NCBI GenBank assembly: GCA_021774795.1
Contig: JAJFIR010000053.1
Span: 372,001 to 436,000 of the forward strand
Length of the DNA stretch: 64,000 nt
From: Emcibacteraceae bacterium
GTDB taxonomy: Bacteria > Pseudomonadota > Alphaproteobacteria > Sphingomonadales > Emcibacteraceae
Direction of reading: 5' to 3'
Positions 42,670 through 51,332 of the stretch are shown here, in pieces. The translations under genes and the position numbers were made by a program. The notes beneath the pieces were generated by a model. That model was not told where the DNA came from and searched no databases. It worked only from the letters and a program-made list of their open reading frames with translations. The first letter of the stretch is position 1. Every line of letters starts with the position of its first letter.

Positions 42670-45600
42670 ATGGCACGATTTTTTATTGAACGTCCCGTTT
42701 TTGCATGGGTTATCGCCCTTGTAGTTATGTTAGGTGGTATTTTGTCCATTCGTGGATTACCAATTGAATTATATCCTGCGGTCGCACCGCCAACAATTTC
42801 AATTACGGCTTTTTATCCAGGGGCATCGGCAGAAACCGTTGAAAACGCTGTTACTCAGGTTATTGAACAACGTTTGGTCGGTATTGATAATTTACGTTAT
42901 TTTACGTCCAACAGTTTGGATGGGTCTGCGGTTATTACTTTAACATTTGAGCCGGAAGCCGACCCTGATATTGCGCAAGTCCAAACCCAAAATAAAGCGC
43001 AAGGCGCGCTAACCCAATTACCGCAAGAAGTTCAAGCACTTGGTCTATCTGTTAAGAAAGCAACTAGAAACTTTTTAATTGTTGTCGGACTATATTCTGA
43101 CGATGAAAATATTACTCAAACAGAAATTGGCGATATAGCCGTTTCGACATTTCAGGACCAACTGTCGCGGATTAACGGCGTTGGGAGCACACAGGTTTTT
43201 GGCGCGCAACATGCGATGCGTATCTGGCTTAATCCCGATAAACTGCTTAGTTATAACCTTACACCCATTGAAGTGCAAAACGCCATCCAAGTTCAAAATA
43301 CCGATATTTCAGCAGGTCAGGTTGGTTCATTGCCCGCTATTTCCGGGCAACAATTAAACGCCACCATAACGGCACAATCACGTCTGCAAACCGTCGAAGA
43401 CTTTGGGCGCATCATTCTACGGATAAATACAGATGGATCGCAAGTTCGGCTGAGTGATGTCGCGCGTCTTGAACTTGGTACAGAAAATTATACGGTAATA
43501 GTGCGCTATAAACGCCAGCCAGCCGCCGGCATAGCCGTAAGTCTTTCTCCGGGGGCAAATGCGCTGGAAACCGCGCAATTGGTAAAGAAACGCGTCGGTG
43601 AACTTTCAGAATTTTTGCCGGATGGGGTAAATTATATGTACCCCTATGACACTGCGCCATATATAGAACTGTCAATAAAATCAGTTGTCATAACGTTGCT
43701 TGAAGCTGTGGGGCTTGTCTTCGTCGTAATGTACTTATTCCTGCAAAATTTCCGTGCAACTTTAATTCCTACAATCGCGGTCCCCATAGTTTTGCTTGGT
43801 ACTTTTGGTATTTTGTCAATTTTCGGATTTTCAATCAATACGTTGACCATGTTCGCGATGGTGCTTGCCATTGGATTGCTGGTGGATGATGCGATTGTGG
43901 TGGTTGAGAATGTCGAACGCATTATGAGTGAAGAAGGCTTGTCGCCAAAAGAAGCCACCAAGAAATCCATGGATCAAATTACAAGTGCCCTTATCGGTAT
44001 TGCGATGGTGCTGTCCACGGTATTTATTCCGATGGCATTTTTCAGCGGTTCCGCAGGTGTTATTTATAGGCAATTTTCAATTACGATTATCGCTGCGATG
44101 TCGCTATCTGTTTTTGTAGCACTTATTCTTTCCCCCTCGCTATGTGTGACTTTCTTGAAAAATGATCAGGATGGCGAACGCCGTTCAACAACAGGTTTCT
44201 TTGGGGCGTTCAATAGAGGTTTTAATAAAGTCCGCATATTTTATCAGGAAAGCACAACATATATGGCGCGGCGAATATCACGGTTTTTGATGATTTATGG
44301 GGTCTTAGCGGCCGGTTTAATTTATATATTCTCAACCCTTCCGACGTCGTTTCTTCCCAACGAAGATCAGGGAATGATGTTTATGTTGGTCAATACGCCA
44401 CCGGGAGCAACAGCAGAAAGAACCTTGGAGAGTATTGCCGAAATTGAAGATTACTTCCTTGAAGGTCAGGCAGAAAATGTTGAACATCTGTTTACGATAA
44501 CCGGGTTTAGTTTTGCCGGACAAGCTCAAAATAATGGTATGGGTTTTATTGGTCTTAAAGATTGGTCAGAACGGACAAGGCCGGATCAAAGTGTTTTCTC
44601 AATCTTTGGTCAAGCTATGGGAGCATTATCTCAAGTTAAAGATGCTATGGCATTTGCATTTTTCCCACCGCCAATTCAGGAGCTTGGAAATGCGTCTGGA
44701 TTTGATTTTCATATTGTGGACCGGGCGGGTCTTGGCCACGCTACTTTAATGAATGCGCGAAATCAGCTGCTCGGCGCAGCAAGCCAAAATCCGAATTTAT
44801 TCGGCGTCAGGCCGAATGGTCTGAACGATGTGCCACAATTAAAAGTTGATATTGACAGCGAAAAAGCGTCGGCGCTTGGTCTATCTTTAAGTGATATTAA
44901 CAGGACGCTTCAAATTGCCTGGGGTTCTAGTTATGTGAATGATTTCCTTGATAAAGGTAGAATTAAACGTGTTTATATTCAGGCAGATGCCCAGTTTAGA
45001 ATGAAGCCGGAAGATTTAAACCAATGGTATGTTCGAAATGATCGAGGTGAAATGGTGCCGTTTAATAATTTCTCAGTAACAAAATGGGAAAACGGATCAC
45101 CCAAGTTGGAACGTTTCAATGGCATCGCTTCGATCAATATCGCAGGATCACCAGCACCGGGTGTGAGTTCCGGCCTTGCTATGGACGAAGTCGATGCAAT
45201 TGTCGCTACATTGCCGGAGGGAATTGGAATTGAATGGTCCGGTCTTTCATATGAAGAGCGCCTAACGGGCGCACAGGCTCCCTCTTTATATGCCATATCC
45301 GTTCTAATTGTTTTCCTCTGCCTTGCCGCTTTATATGAAAGCTGGGCGGTGCCACTGGCGGTTATGCTTGTAGTGCCACTTGGTGTGCTCGGTGCAGTGA
45401 TTGCTACGAAAATATTTGGCATGGCAAATGACGTGTATTTCCAGGTGGCATTGCTAACGACCGTGGGACTCGCGTCTAAGAATGCAATTCTGATTGTTGA
45501 ATTTGCCAAGGAAATGAACGAGCAGGGAATGAACTTGATGGAGGCAACAGCTTTGGCCGCGCGACGACGATTCCGCCCTATCATCATGACATCTATGGCA

Positions 45601-45810
45601 TTTGTGCTTGGCGTTACGCCTCTCGCAATTGCTACGGGGGCCGGTTCGGGTAGTCAAAATGCGATCGGTATCGCCGTGATGGGCGGTATGTTGGCGGCTA
45701 CGTTCCTGGCTATTTTCTTTGTCCCAATGTTTTATATTGCCGTTGAGAAACTATTTCACGGAAGAGGTAAAAGCATCGGAACAGACGCCGCCAAAGAACC
45801 TGCGGAATAG
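42670..45810 (+). CDS. RND multidrug efflux pump (AcrB/MexB, HAE-1 family)
   Basis: A 1046-residue proton-driven pump of normal length. It starts MARFFIERPVFAWVIALVVML as usual for HAE-1 proteins, has the proton-relay aspartates in LLVDDAIVVVENVER (TM4), and two large periplasmic loops. GAQHAMRIWLNPDKL and the C-terminal LTTVGLASKNAILIVEFAKE are typical. It follows the fusion protein gene by 53 bases. Substrates may include solvents, aromatic compounds or antibiotics. A small hairpin separates it from the convergent LysR gene. Confidence 0.95.
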   Translation: MARFFIERPVFAWVIALVVMLGGILSIRGLPIELYPAVAPPTISITAFYPGASAETVENAVTQVIEQRLVGIDNLRYFTSNSLDGSAVITLTFEPEADPDIAQVQTQNKAQGALTQLPQEVQALGLSVKKATRNFLIVVGLYSDDENITQTEIGDIAVSTFQDQLSRINGVGSTQVFGAQHAMRIWLNPDKLLSYNLTPIEVQNAIQVQNTDISAGQVGSLPAISGQQLNATITAQSRLQTVEDFGRIILRINTDGSQVRLSDVARLELGTENYTVIVRYKRQPAAGIAVSLSPGANALETAQLVKKRVGELSEFLPDGVNYMYPYDTAPYIELSIKSVVITLLEAVGLVFVVMYLFLQNFRATLIPTIAVPIVLLGTFGILSIFGFSINTLTMFAMVLAIGLLVDDAIVVVENVERIMSEEGLSPKEATKKSMDQITSALIGIAMVLSTVFIPMAFFSGSAGVIYRQFSITIIAAMSLSVFVALILSPSLCVTFLKNDQDGERRSTTGFFGAFNRGFNKVRIFYQESTTYMARRISRFLMIYGVLAAGLIYIFSTLPTSFLPNEDQGMMFMLVNTPPGATAERTLESIAEIEDYFLEGQAENVEHLFTITGFSFAGQAQNNGMGFIGLKDWSERTRPDQSVFSIFGQAMGALSQVKDAMAFAFFPPPIQELGNASGFDFHIVDRAGLGHATLMNARNQLLGAASQNPNLFGVRPNGLNDVPQLKVDIDSEKASALGLSLSDINRTLQIAWGSSYVNDFLDKGRIKRVYIQADAQFRMKPEDLNQWYVRNDRGEMVPFNNFSVTKWENGSPKLERFNGIASINIAGSPAPGVSSGLAMDEVDAIVATLPEGIGIEWSGLSYEERLTGAQAPSLYAISVLIVFLCLAALYESWAVPLAVMLVVPLGVLGAVIATKIFGMANDVYFQVALLTTVGLASKNAILIVEFAKEMNEQGMNLMEATALAARRRFRPIIMTSMAFVLGVTPLAIATGAGSGSQNAIGIAVMGGMLAATFLAIFFVPMFYIAVEKLFHGRGKSIGTDAAKEPAE

Positions 45811-45817
45811 AGATCAT

Positions 45818-45833
45818 AATCTGGAAACAGATT
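45818..45833. terminator. Possible hairpin terminator between the RND pump and lysR
   Basis: AATCTG-GAAA-CAGATT forms a six-base-pair stem with a GAAA loop, placed between two convergent stop codons. The T-run is poor on both sides, so it may be only a weak or bidirectional stop. Confidence 0.4.
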
Positions 45834-45835
45834 AA

Positions 45836-46771
45836 CTATTTCTGAAGTTCTTTGGATACTTTGGTCAATGTTTCTATGAAATAGTTTAATGTAGGCGAGA
45901 TGACAGCGTCTGCTCTTATGGTTATCCCTACTGGACTTATAGCGCTTTCAAGAGTTACTGGCAGGCGGATCAGGTCGGAATAACTTTTTGCGACTTGATA
46001 GGGCATGGTTGCTATCATATTTGTTTTTAACAGCAGTTTATGATTGGTCAAAATTGAAATCGATTCAATAGCATCGGCGGGTGGCTCATGCCCTGCATTT
46101 CGAAATTCAAATTCAATTTGACGTCTAAGCGATGTTTGCGCCAACGGTAATATCCATTCTTGATCCCTTATATCATCGAATGTGAGTGCTTTTTTCTTTG
46201 TTAGCGGATGTCCTTCCCGAGCGACCACGGCAATTGGTTCGTTATAAAGAATGCGCTGCTTAAGATCTTCTCTTTCCCTATATTCAGGCAGTCGCCCGAT
46301 AACAATATCAAGCTCACCATTTCTAAGCGCGGGCATAAGTTTATCATTGGTTCCTTCTACAACGGTAACGTAAATCGTTGGTCGTTCCTTTTTTAACAAC
46401 AGTAAGCATTGTGGTATTAGCGTTGGTGATGCAGCGAGCAGCGTCCCGATTTTAATTCGCCCAGTTACACCTTGTTTTAAGGATGTAACTTCTTCGCTGA
46501 CATGTTGAACTTGCGATAGTATAGCCTTCGCGTGTTTAATAACAACATCGCCGTAAGCTGTCGGCGTCACGCCTCTGGACGACCTTTTAAAGAGCTCAAC
46601 TTCAAACATTTCTTCAAGATCACGAATATATTTAGTCGCTGCCGGCTGCGCCATATTAAGTTGTTTTGAAGCACGTAGAATATTTTTCTGCTCGTTTACC
46701 GCAGCAAGCAACTTCAATTGCTTGAATTTTAATCGGGATATAAGATGATATTCCAAACGCGACGACGACAT
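45836..46771 (-). CDS. LysR-family regulator divergent from the 3-hydroxyanthranilate operon
   Basis: A 311-residue LysR regulator. The DNA-binding domain is in LKLLAAVNEQKNILRASKQL and MAQPAATKYIRDLEEMFEV; the effector domain starts near residue 105 (GRIKIGTLLAASPTLIP). The shape is that of the GbpR/PcaQ-like branch used for aromatic and sugar catabolism. It is transcribed away from the aldehyde dehydrogenase gene at 46896 and probably activates that operon in response to an aromatic intermediate. Confidence 0.92.
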   Translation of the reverse strand: MSSSRLEYHLISRLKFKQLKLLAAVNEQKNILRASKQLNMAQPAATKYIRDLEEMFEVELFKRSSRGVTPTAYGDVVIKHAKAILSQVQHVSEEVTSLKQGVTGRIKIGTLLAASPTLIPQCLLLLKKERPTIYVTVVEGTNDKLMPALRNGELDIVIGRLPEYREREDLKQRILYNEPIAVVAREGHPLTKKKALTFDDIRDQEWILPLAQTSLRRQIEFEFRNAGHEPPADAIESISILTNHKLLLKTNMIATMPYQVAKSYSDLIRLPVTLESAISPVGITIRADAVISPTLNYFIETLTKVSKELQK

Positions 46772-46793
46772 TCAATATCCTGGAGTAAAAATG

Positions 46794-46846
46794 TGTTATA
46801 TAAATTTTGTTATAGTAGCATACAATATTATTATTTTTATGTTATA
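46794..46846. promoter_or_regulatory. TGTTATA direct repeats in the lysR-aldehyde dehydrogenase gap
   Basis: TGTTATA occurs at 46794, 46808 and 46840, all in the 124-base gap between the divergent LysR gene and the 3-hydroxyanthranilate operon. Repeat spacing of 14 and 32 bases could fit protein binding on one helix face, but the area is AT-rich, so this is weak. Confidence 0.3.
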
Positions 46847-46895
46847 TCAAGTTAACTTATGATGCTTTTATATTTGCAGCATATGGAGCCAGTAA

Positions 46896-48362
46896 TTGAC
46901 AAAAAATTTGGGAAAAGTTTTAAGAAATTATGTTGATGGTGAGTTTGTCATAAGCAACCATAGTTTTAATAATATTAATCCGGTGAATGGTCAGATGGTG
47001 TGCAGGGTATCTGAAGCGGATAAGGACATTGTAGACCGTGCCGTAAAGTCAGCAAGAAAAGCACTCCACGGCGAATGGGGGAATATGGATGTATCGGAGC
47101 GGTGTAAAATACTTAACGCTCTGGCGGATGAAATTGAAAGACGTTTTGATGATTTTGTCGCTGCGGAAGTTGCCGATACGGGCAAGTCCTATTCTCAAGT
47201 GAAGAATATTGATATACCGAGGGGTGCCGCAAACTTTCGGGTGTTTGCTGATCTCATAAAGACAAGACCACCACAATCATTTGAAATGGATACGGCAGAT
47301 GGGAAAAGCGCGACAAGTTATGTTGTTAATAAACCTATCGGCGTGGTTGCTGTGGTGTCACCGTGGAACTTGCCATTACTTTTGATGACCTGGAAAGTCG
47401 CACCGGCACTGGCGTCGGGCAATACTGTTGTGGTTAAACCTTCTGAAGAAACACCTTCGACGGCAACGTTGCTTGCGGAAGTAATGCAAAATGTCGGGGT
47501 TCCAAAAGGCATATATAACCTTGTTCATGGCTTTGGCCCCAATTCGGCAGGTGAGTTCCTGGTGGGCCATGAAGATGTCGATTGCGTTACTTTTACGGGT
47601 GAGTCAAAAACAGGAACCGCGATTATGCAAAGTGCGGCACGAGACTTAAAACCTGTATCGTTTGAGCTTGGTGGTAAAAACGCAGCCATTATTTTTGCTG
47701 ATGCAGATTTCGATGCCGCAATAGCTGGTACTGTTCGATCTGTATTCACCAATTGTGGGCAGGTATGTCTTTGTTCTGAAAGAGTTTATGTTGAGCGACC
47801 GATATTTGATAAATTCGTAGCCGCGTTAAAAGAAAGAGCCGAGGAAATTAAAATTGGCAGACCGCAAGACGGATCAGATATGGGACCTTTAATTTCCACT
47901 AAACATCGCAAAAAAGTACTTTCGTATTTTTCTCTGGCACTCGAAGAAGGGGCGTCCTTAATAACAGGTGGTAAAGTGCCGGAATTTGGTGATGAGCGTG
48001 ATAATGGTTCTTTTATTGAACCGACAATTTGGACGGGTTTACCTGAAGATGCACGCTGCATTAAAGAAGAAATTTTTGGACCTGTTTGTCATATTGCACC
48101 ATTTGATAGAGAAGAAGAAGTAGTTGGTTATGCCAACGATACCAACTACGGTCTCGCCGCGGCAATTTGGACAAAAGATAGCTCAAAAGCTGATCGTGTA
48201 GGACGTCAGATGGAGGTGGGTATTTGTTGGATAAATGACTGGTTCCTGCGTGATTTAAGAACACCATTTGGCGGCGTAAAACTTTCAGGTATCGGCAGGG
48301 AAGGCGGCATGCATAGCCTTGATTTCTATTCTGAGCCTCTAACTATTTGTGTAAAGCATTAG
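46896..48362 (+). CDS. 2-Aminomuconate/2-hydroxymuconate semialdehyde dehydrogenase
   Basis: A 488-residue NAD-dependent aldehyde dehydrogenase. VSPWNLPLLLMTWKVAPAL, the catalytic-base region SFELGGKNAA (Glu257) and NCGQVCLCSER with Cys291 are visible, and the PFGGVKLSGIGREGG tail fits the AmnC/PraB/DmpC branch. It would oxidise 2-aminomuconate 6-semialdehyde, the decarboxylated ring-cleavage product of 3-hydroxyanthranilate. The start is a TTG at 46896 with GGAG eight bases upstream. It heads the operon with deaminase, dioxygenase and decarboxylase genes. Confidence 0.9.
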   Translation: MTKNLGKVLRNYVDGEFVISNHSFNNINPVNGQMVCRVSEADKDIVDRAVKSARKALHGEWGNMDVSERCKILNALADEIERRFDDFVAAEVADTGKSYSQVKNIDIPRGAANFRVFADLIKTRPPQSFEMDTADGKSATSYVVNKPIGVVAVVSPWNLPLLLMTWKVAPALASGNTVVVKPSEETPSTATLLAEVMQNVGVPKGIYNLVHGFGPNSAGEFLVGHEDVDCVTFTGESKTGTAIMQSAARDLKPVSFELGGKNAAIIFADADFDAAIAGTVRSVFTNCGQVCLCSERVYVERPIFDKFVAALKERAEEIKIGRPQDGSDMGPLISTKHRKKVLSYFSLALEEGASLITGGKVPEFGDERDNGSFIEPTIWTGLPEDARCIKEEIFGPVCHIAPFDREEEVVGYANDTNYGLAAAIWTKDSSKADRVGRQMEVGICWINDWFLRDLRTPFGGVKLSGIGREGGMHSLDFYSEPLTICVKH

Positions 48363-48370
48363 GAATTAGA

Positions 48371-48799
48371 ATGAGTAAAAACAGCGAAGTTATTGACGGA
48401 AAAGCCAGACCTCTTGGTGCTTATCCACATTTTAAAAGAGCGGGTGATTTTATATTCATTTCCGGCACCAGTTCAAGAAGAGCCGACAATAGTTTTGATG
48501 GTGTAACGGTCAGTGAAACCGGTAAGGTCACACTTGATATAAAAGCGCAAACTCACGCTGTCATTAAGAATATTGAGCAAACTTTGATCGCCGCAGGGGC
48601 CGGGTTGGCAGATCTTGTAGAAATAAGTACTTTTCTGATCAATATGGACGATTTCAAGGGATATAACGAAGTGTACGGCACTTATTTTGATCACACTGGC
48701 CCTGCGAGGACAACGGTTGCTGCAAAAGAACTGCCACATCCAAATTTACTGATAGAAATAAAAGCAATAGCGTTTGCACCTAAAACGGAGGAAAGATAA
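48371..48799 (+). CDS. 2-Aminomuconate deaminase (RidA/YjgF family)
   Basis: A 142-residue RidA-fold protein. FKRAGDFIFISGTSSRR, the VIKNIEQTLIAAGA helix, and the TGPARTTVAAKELPHPNL segment with the conserved Arg match the 2-aminomuconate deaminases of 2-nitrobenzoate and 3-hydroxyanthranilate pathways. It releases ammonia from 2-aminomuconate to give 4-oxalocrotonate (2-hydroxymuconate). The ATG at 48371 is used with AGGA upstream. Its last base overlaps the start of the dioxygenase gene. Confidence 0.85.
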   Translation: MSKNSEVIDGKARPLGAYPHFKRAGDFIFISGTSSRRADNSFDGVTVSETGKVTLDIKAQTHAVIKNIEQTLIAAGAGLADLVEISTFLINMDDFKGYNEVYGTYFDHTGPARTTVAAKELPHPNLLIEIKAIAFAPKTEER

Positions 48800-49353
48800 T
48801 GACCGTCTTCAAACATTCCAGACCATTTAATATTAATAAATGGATTAAAGAGAACCGAGAAAAGTTGAGACCACCTGTCGCAAATAAGATGGTTTTTGAA
48901 GATACGAATATGATTGTGATGGTTATTGGTGGTGGTAATACAAGGGTTGATTTTCATGATGATCCCACAGAGGAATTCTTCTATCAGTTAAAAGGTGATA
49001 TGTTATTGAAAGTTTGGGAAGACGGCGACGTTATAGATGTGGTTATCCGAGAAGGAGATGTCTATATGCTACCGCCTCATGTAAGGCATTCACCGCAACG
49101 ACCTGACCCAGGTTCCATTGGCCTTGTTGTTGAGGGAGCCAGAGGACCACAGGATTTTGATGGCTTCGAATGGTTTTGTTTTAAGTGTAACCATTTGCTT
49201 CACCGCGTAGAGGTTAAAGTTAATAACATTGTGGATGACCTTCCGCCACTTTTTGATGCCTATCATGAAAATATAGAGGCAAGAACCTGCGCGAATTGCG
49301 GCGAAATACATACGGGTAAAGGCAAGCCCCACGAAGGATGGGTGCAGTTATAA
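48799..49353 (+). CDS. nbaC: 3-Hydroxyanthranilate 3,4-dioxygenase
   Basis: A 184-residue cupin Fe(II) dioxygenase that opens 3-hydroxyanthranilate to 2-amino-3-carboxymuconate semialdehyde. Iron ligands correspond to His53, Glu59 and His97 (in DFHDDPTEEFFYQLKGDM and PPHVRHSPQRP). The bacterial rubredoxin-like second metal site is intact: Cys127-x-x-Cys130 and Cys164-x-x-Cys167. Start and stop couple it tightly to its neighbours. Confidence 0.96.
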   Translation: MTVFKHSRPFNINKWIKENREKLRPPVANKMVFEDTNMIVMVIGGGNTRVDFHDDPTEEFFYQLKGDMLLKVWEDGDVIDVVIREGDVYMLPPHVRHSPQRPDPGSIGLVVEGARGPQDFDGFEWFCFKCNHLLHRVEVKVNNIVDDLPPLFDAYHENIEARTCANCGEIHTGKGKPHEGWVQL

Positions 49354-49354
49354 G

Positions 49355-50350
49355 ATGAAGACTATTGATATTCATTCACATTTTTATCCAAATAACATCA
49401 AGAATTTAGATAGTAGATTTGGAGAAGGTATCTGGCCCGGATTTAGGAACGTATCTAAAACCAAAGGCATGATCACATATGATGGTGAGGATTATCGTCC
49501 AATTTATGATGCATGCTGGAATCCGGCGAGACGCATCGAGGAAATGGATCAATACTCTGTTGATGTTCAAATCATGTGCGCGACACCAATTTTATTTGCC
49601 TATGTAAAACCCGGTAATCAAGCATCAGAATGCGCTGCGCTTATTAACGACACTGCGCTTGAAATGTGTTTTCATAATTCAGATCGTCTTAAAGCGATGT
49701 GTCAAGTTCCGCTTCAAGATATTGACCTTGCTTGTAAAGAAGTCAGCCGTGCCATGAAGAGCGGCCATGTAGCCGTTCAGATCGGTAATCATGTTAAAGA
49801 CAAAAACCTGGACGATGAAGGACTGATTACCTTCTTGCAGCACTGCGCCGATATTGGTGCCCCGGTGCTCGTTCATCCTTGGGATATGATGGCACCGGAA
49901 CGGATGCCAAAATATATGCTTCAGTGGCTTGTAGCAATGCCCGCTGAAACGCAACTCTCAATATTATCTCTTATATTGTCGGGTGGGTTTGAAAGATTAC
50001 CCAGAAAGTTAAAACTATGCTTTGCCCACGGTGGTGGCAGTTTTGCCTATCTTATGGGGCGTGTGGATAATGCATGGAAAGAACGCGATATTGTTCGCAA
50101 AGATTGCCCAAATCTTCCGTCATCATATATGGACCGCTTTTATGTGGACAGTGCCGTCTTTAGTGAAGATGCGCTTGATTTGCTTGTGAAATGTAGCGGA
50201 GCAGAGCGGGTCATGTTTGGCACTGATTACCCCTTTCCACTTGGTGAAATTGATATGGGTGCGCTGGTGCGGGGCCATAATAATCTTACTGATAGTCAAA
50301 AATCTGCTATTTTAGGTGACAATGCTGCCGGGTTTTTTAATATTGACTAA
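49355..50350 (+). CDS. nbaD: 2-Amino-3-carboxymuconate-6-semialdehyde decarboxylase (ACMSD)
   Basis: A 331-residue Zn-dependent amidohydrolase-fold decarboxylase. The metal motif is His7-x-His9 (DIHSHFYP), then LVHPWDMM, FAHGGGSFAYLMGR with a His, and FGTDYPFPLG with the metal Asp. Context with 3-hydroxyanthranilate dioxygenase makes the ACMSD assignment firm. It diverts the ring-cleavage product from quinolinate to 2-aminomuconate semialdehyde. Confidence 0.94.
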   Translation: MKTIDIHSHFYPNNIKNLDSRFGEGIWPGFRNVSKTKGMITYDGEDYRPIYDACWNPARRIEEMDQYSVDVQIMCATPILFAYVKPGNQASECAALINDTALEMCFHNSDRLKAMCQVPLQDIDLACKEVSRAMKSGHVAVQIGNHVKDKNLDDEGLITFLQHCADIGAPVLVHPWDMMAPERMPKYMLQWLVAMPAETQLSILSLILSGGFERLPRKLKLCFAHGGGSFAYLMGRVDNAWKERDIVRKDCPNLPSSYMDRFYVDSAVFSEDALDLLVKCSGAERVMFGTDYPFPLGEIDMGALVRGHNNLTDSQKSAILGDNAAGFFNID

Positions 50351-50363
50351 AGCTAACCGTTAA

Positions 50364-51314
50364 ATGATTGGACAATTAATGAGTTTCGAGTTTGTTATAC
50401 CAGAAATAGTTGACCCTGATGGCGTTGATGGTTCCCCTCATCCAAGACGTGTTGATCCGCTTGGGGAGAAAGACCGGCAAGAAAAAGTCGTCGAGACCGA
50501 AGGTGAGCCTATCACGGATTTTCAAGGAAACAGTAACCCTTATATTGATTATGAAAGTGTTGATCTTCTTCTTAGTCTCCAACATCCCCGCTCAGAAGGA
50601 TATGATGAAATGTGTTTCATTATTATGGGGCAAGCGAAAGAACTTCTGTTTAAATCATTATATTTTGAACTTTATAATTTGCAGCTTCGCATCAAGGAAG
50701 ATGACTTGCCCAATGCTTTTGTCATCATGGATCGTTGCAAAAAAATTATAAAATTAATTGTCAATGTCTGGGAAGTTTTATCGACCATAAGAACGGAAGG
50801 GTTTAATAGTTTTCGCGATTATCTTAACGTTGCTTCGGGGCAGCTTTCTTTCATGTATCGCCATATTGAATTTATACTTGGAAATAAAAATCAGAAAATG
50901 TGTGATGCTCATAGCAACGTGCCTCACGTTTATCCGGCAATCCTCAAAAATTTCTCGTCCCCCAGTATATATGATGATGTGATTAAACTGCTTCATAGAA
51001 ATGGTTATGAAGTGGCCCCGGAATGTCTGGATCGTGACTGGACAGAAAAATATAAAATTCATGAAACAGTTGAGCAAGCATGGCTCAAAGTATATGCTGA
51101 TCCAACCCCGGAAAATCAACTTTATATGCTGGGTGAGGGGTTAACTGAAATTGCTGATCTGGTATCTCAATATAGATGGCGCCACTTCGTATCGGTTGAA
51201 AGAATTTTAGGGTTTAAACCGGGGACAGGTGGTTCAGCGGGCGTCGGTTGGCTGCGTCATGCCGTCGATCACAGGTTTTTTCCAGAACTATGGTCAATCC
51301 GCACGGAGTTATAA
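50364..51314 (+). CDS. Tryptophan 2,3-dioxygenase family haem protein, distal His replaced
   Basis: A 316-residue member of the TDO family. The proximal haem ligand is His274 (WRHFVSVERILG), the substrate-carboxylate Arg is Arg166 (YRHIEFILGN), and the GTGGSAGVGWL segment is kept. The distal histidine that stands in FIIQHQ of usual TDOs (His55 in Xanthomonas) is Gly89 here (FIIMGQAKELL). Distal-His variants of TDO keep partial activity, so tryptophan cleavage is possible, but a different indole substrate or reaction should be considered. It ends the 3-hydroxyanthranilate operon; kynurenine formamidase, kynurenine monooxygenase and kynureninase are not in the window. The start could be 50364 or the ATG at 50379. 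Confidence 0.85.
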   Translation: MIGQLMSFEFVIPEIVDPDGVDGSPHPRRVDPLGEKDRQEKVVETEGEPITDFQGNSNPYIDYESVDLLLSLQHPRSEGYDEMCFIIMGQAKELLFKSLYFELYNLQLRIKEDDLPNAFVIMDRCKKIIKLIVNVWEVLSTIRTEGFNSFRDYLNVASGQLSFMYRHIEFILGNKNQKMCDAHSNVPHVYPAILKNFSSPSIYDDVIKLLHRNGYEVAPECLDRDWTEKYKIHETVEQAWLKVYADPTPENQLYMLGEGLTEIADLVSQYRWRHFVSVERILGFKPGTGGSAGVGWLRHAVDHRFFPELWSIRTEL

Positions 51315-51332
51315 TTTCTAAAGGCATAACAC

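Noticed and set aside
44979-45587. 202-codon frame on the minus strand
   Set aside because: It lies fully inside the RND pump gene on the other strand and has no recognisable motif.
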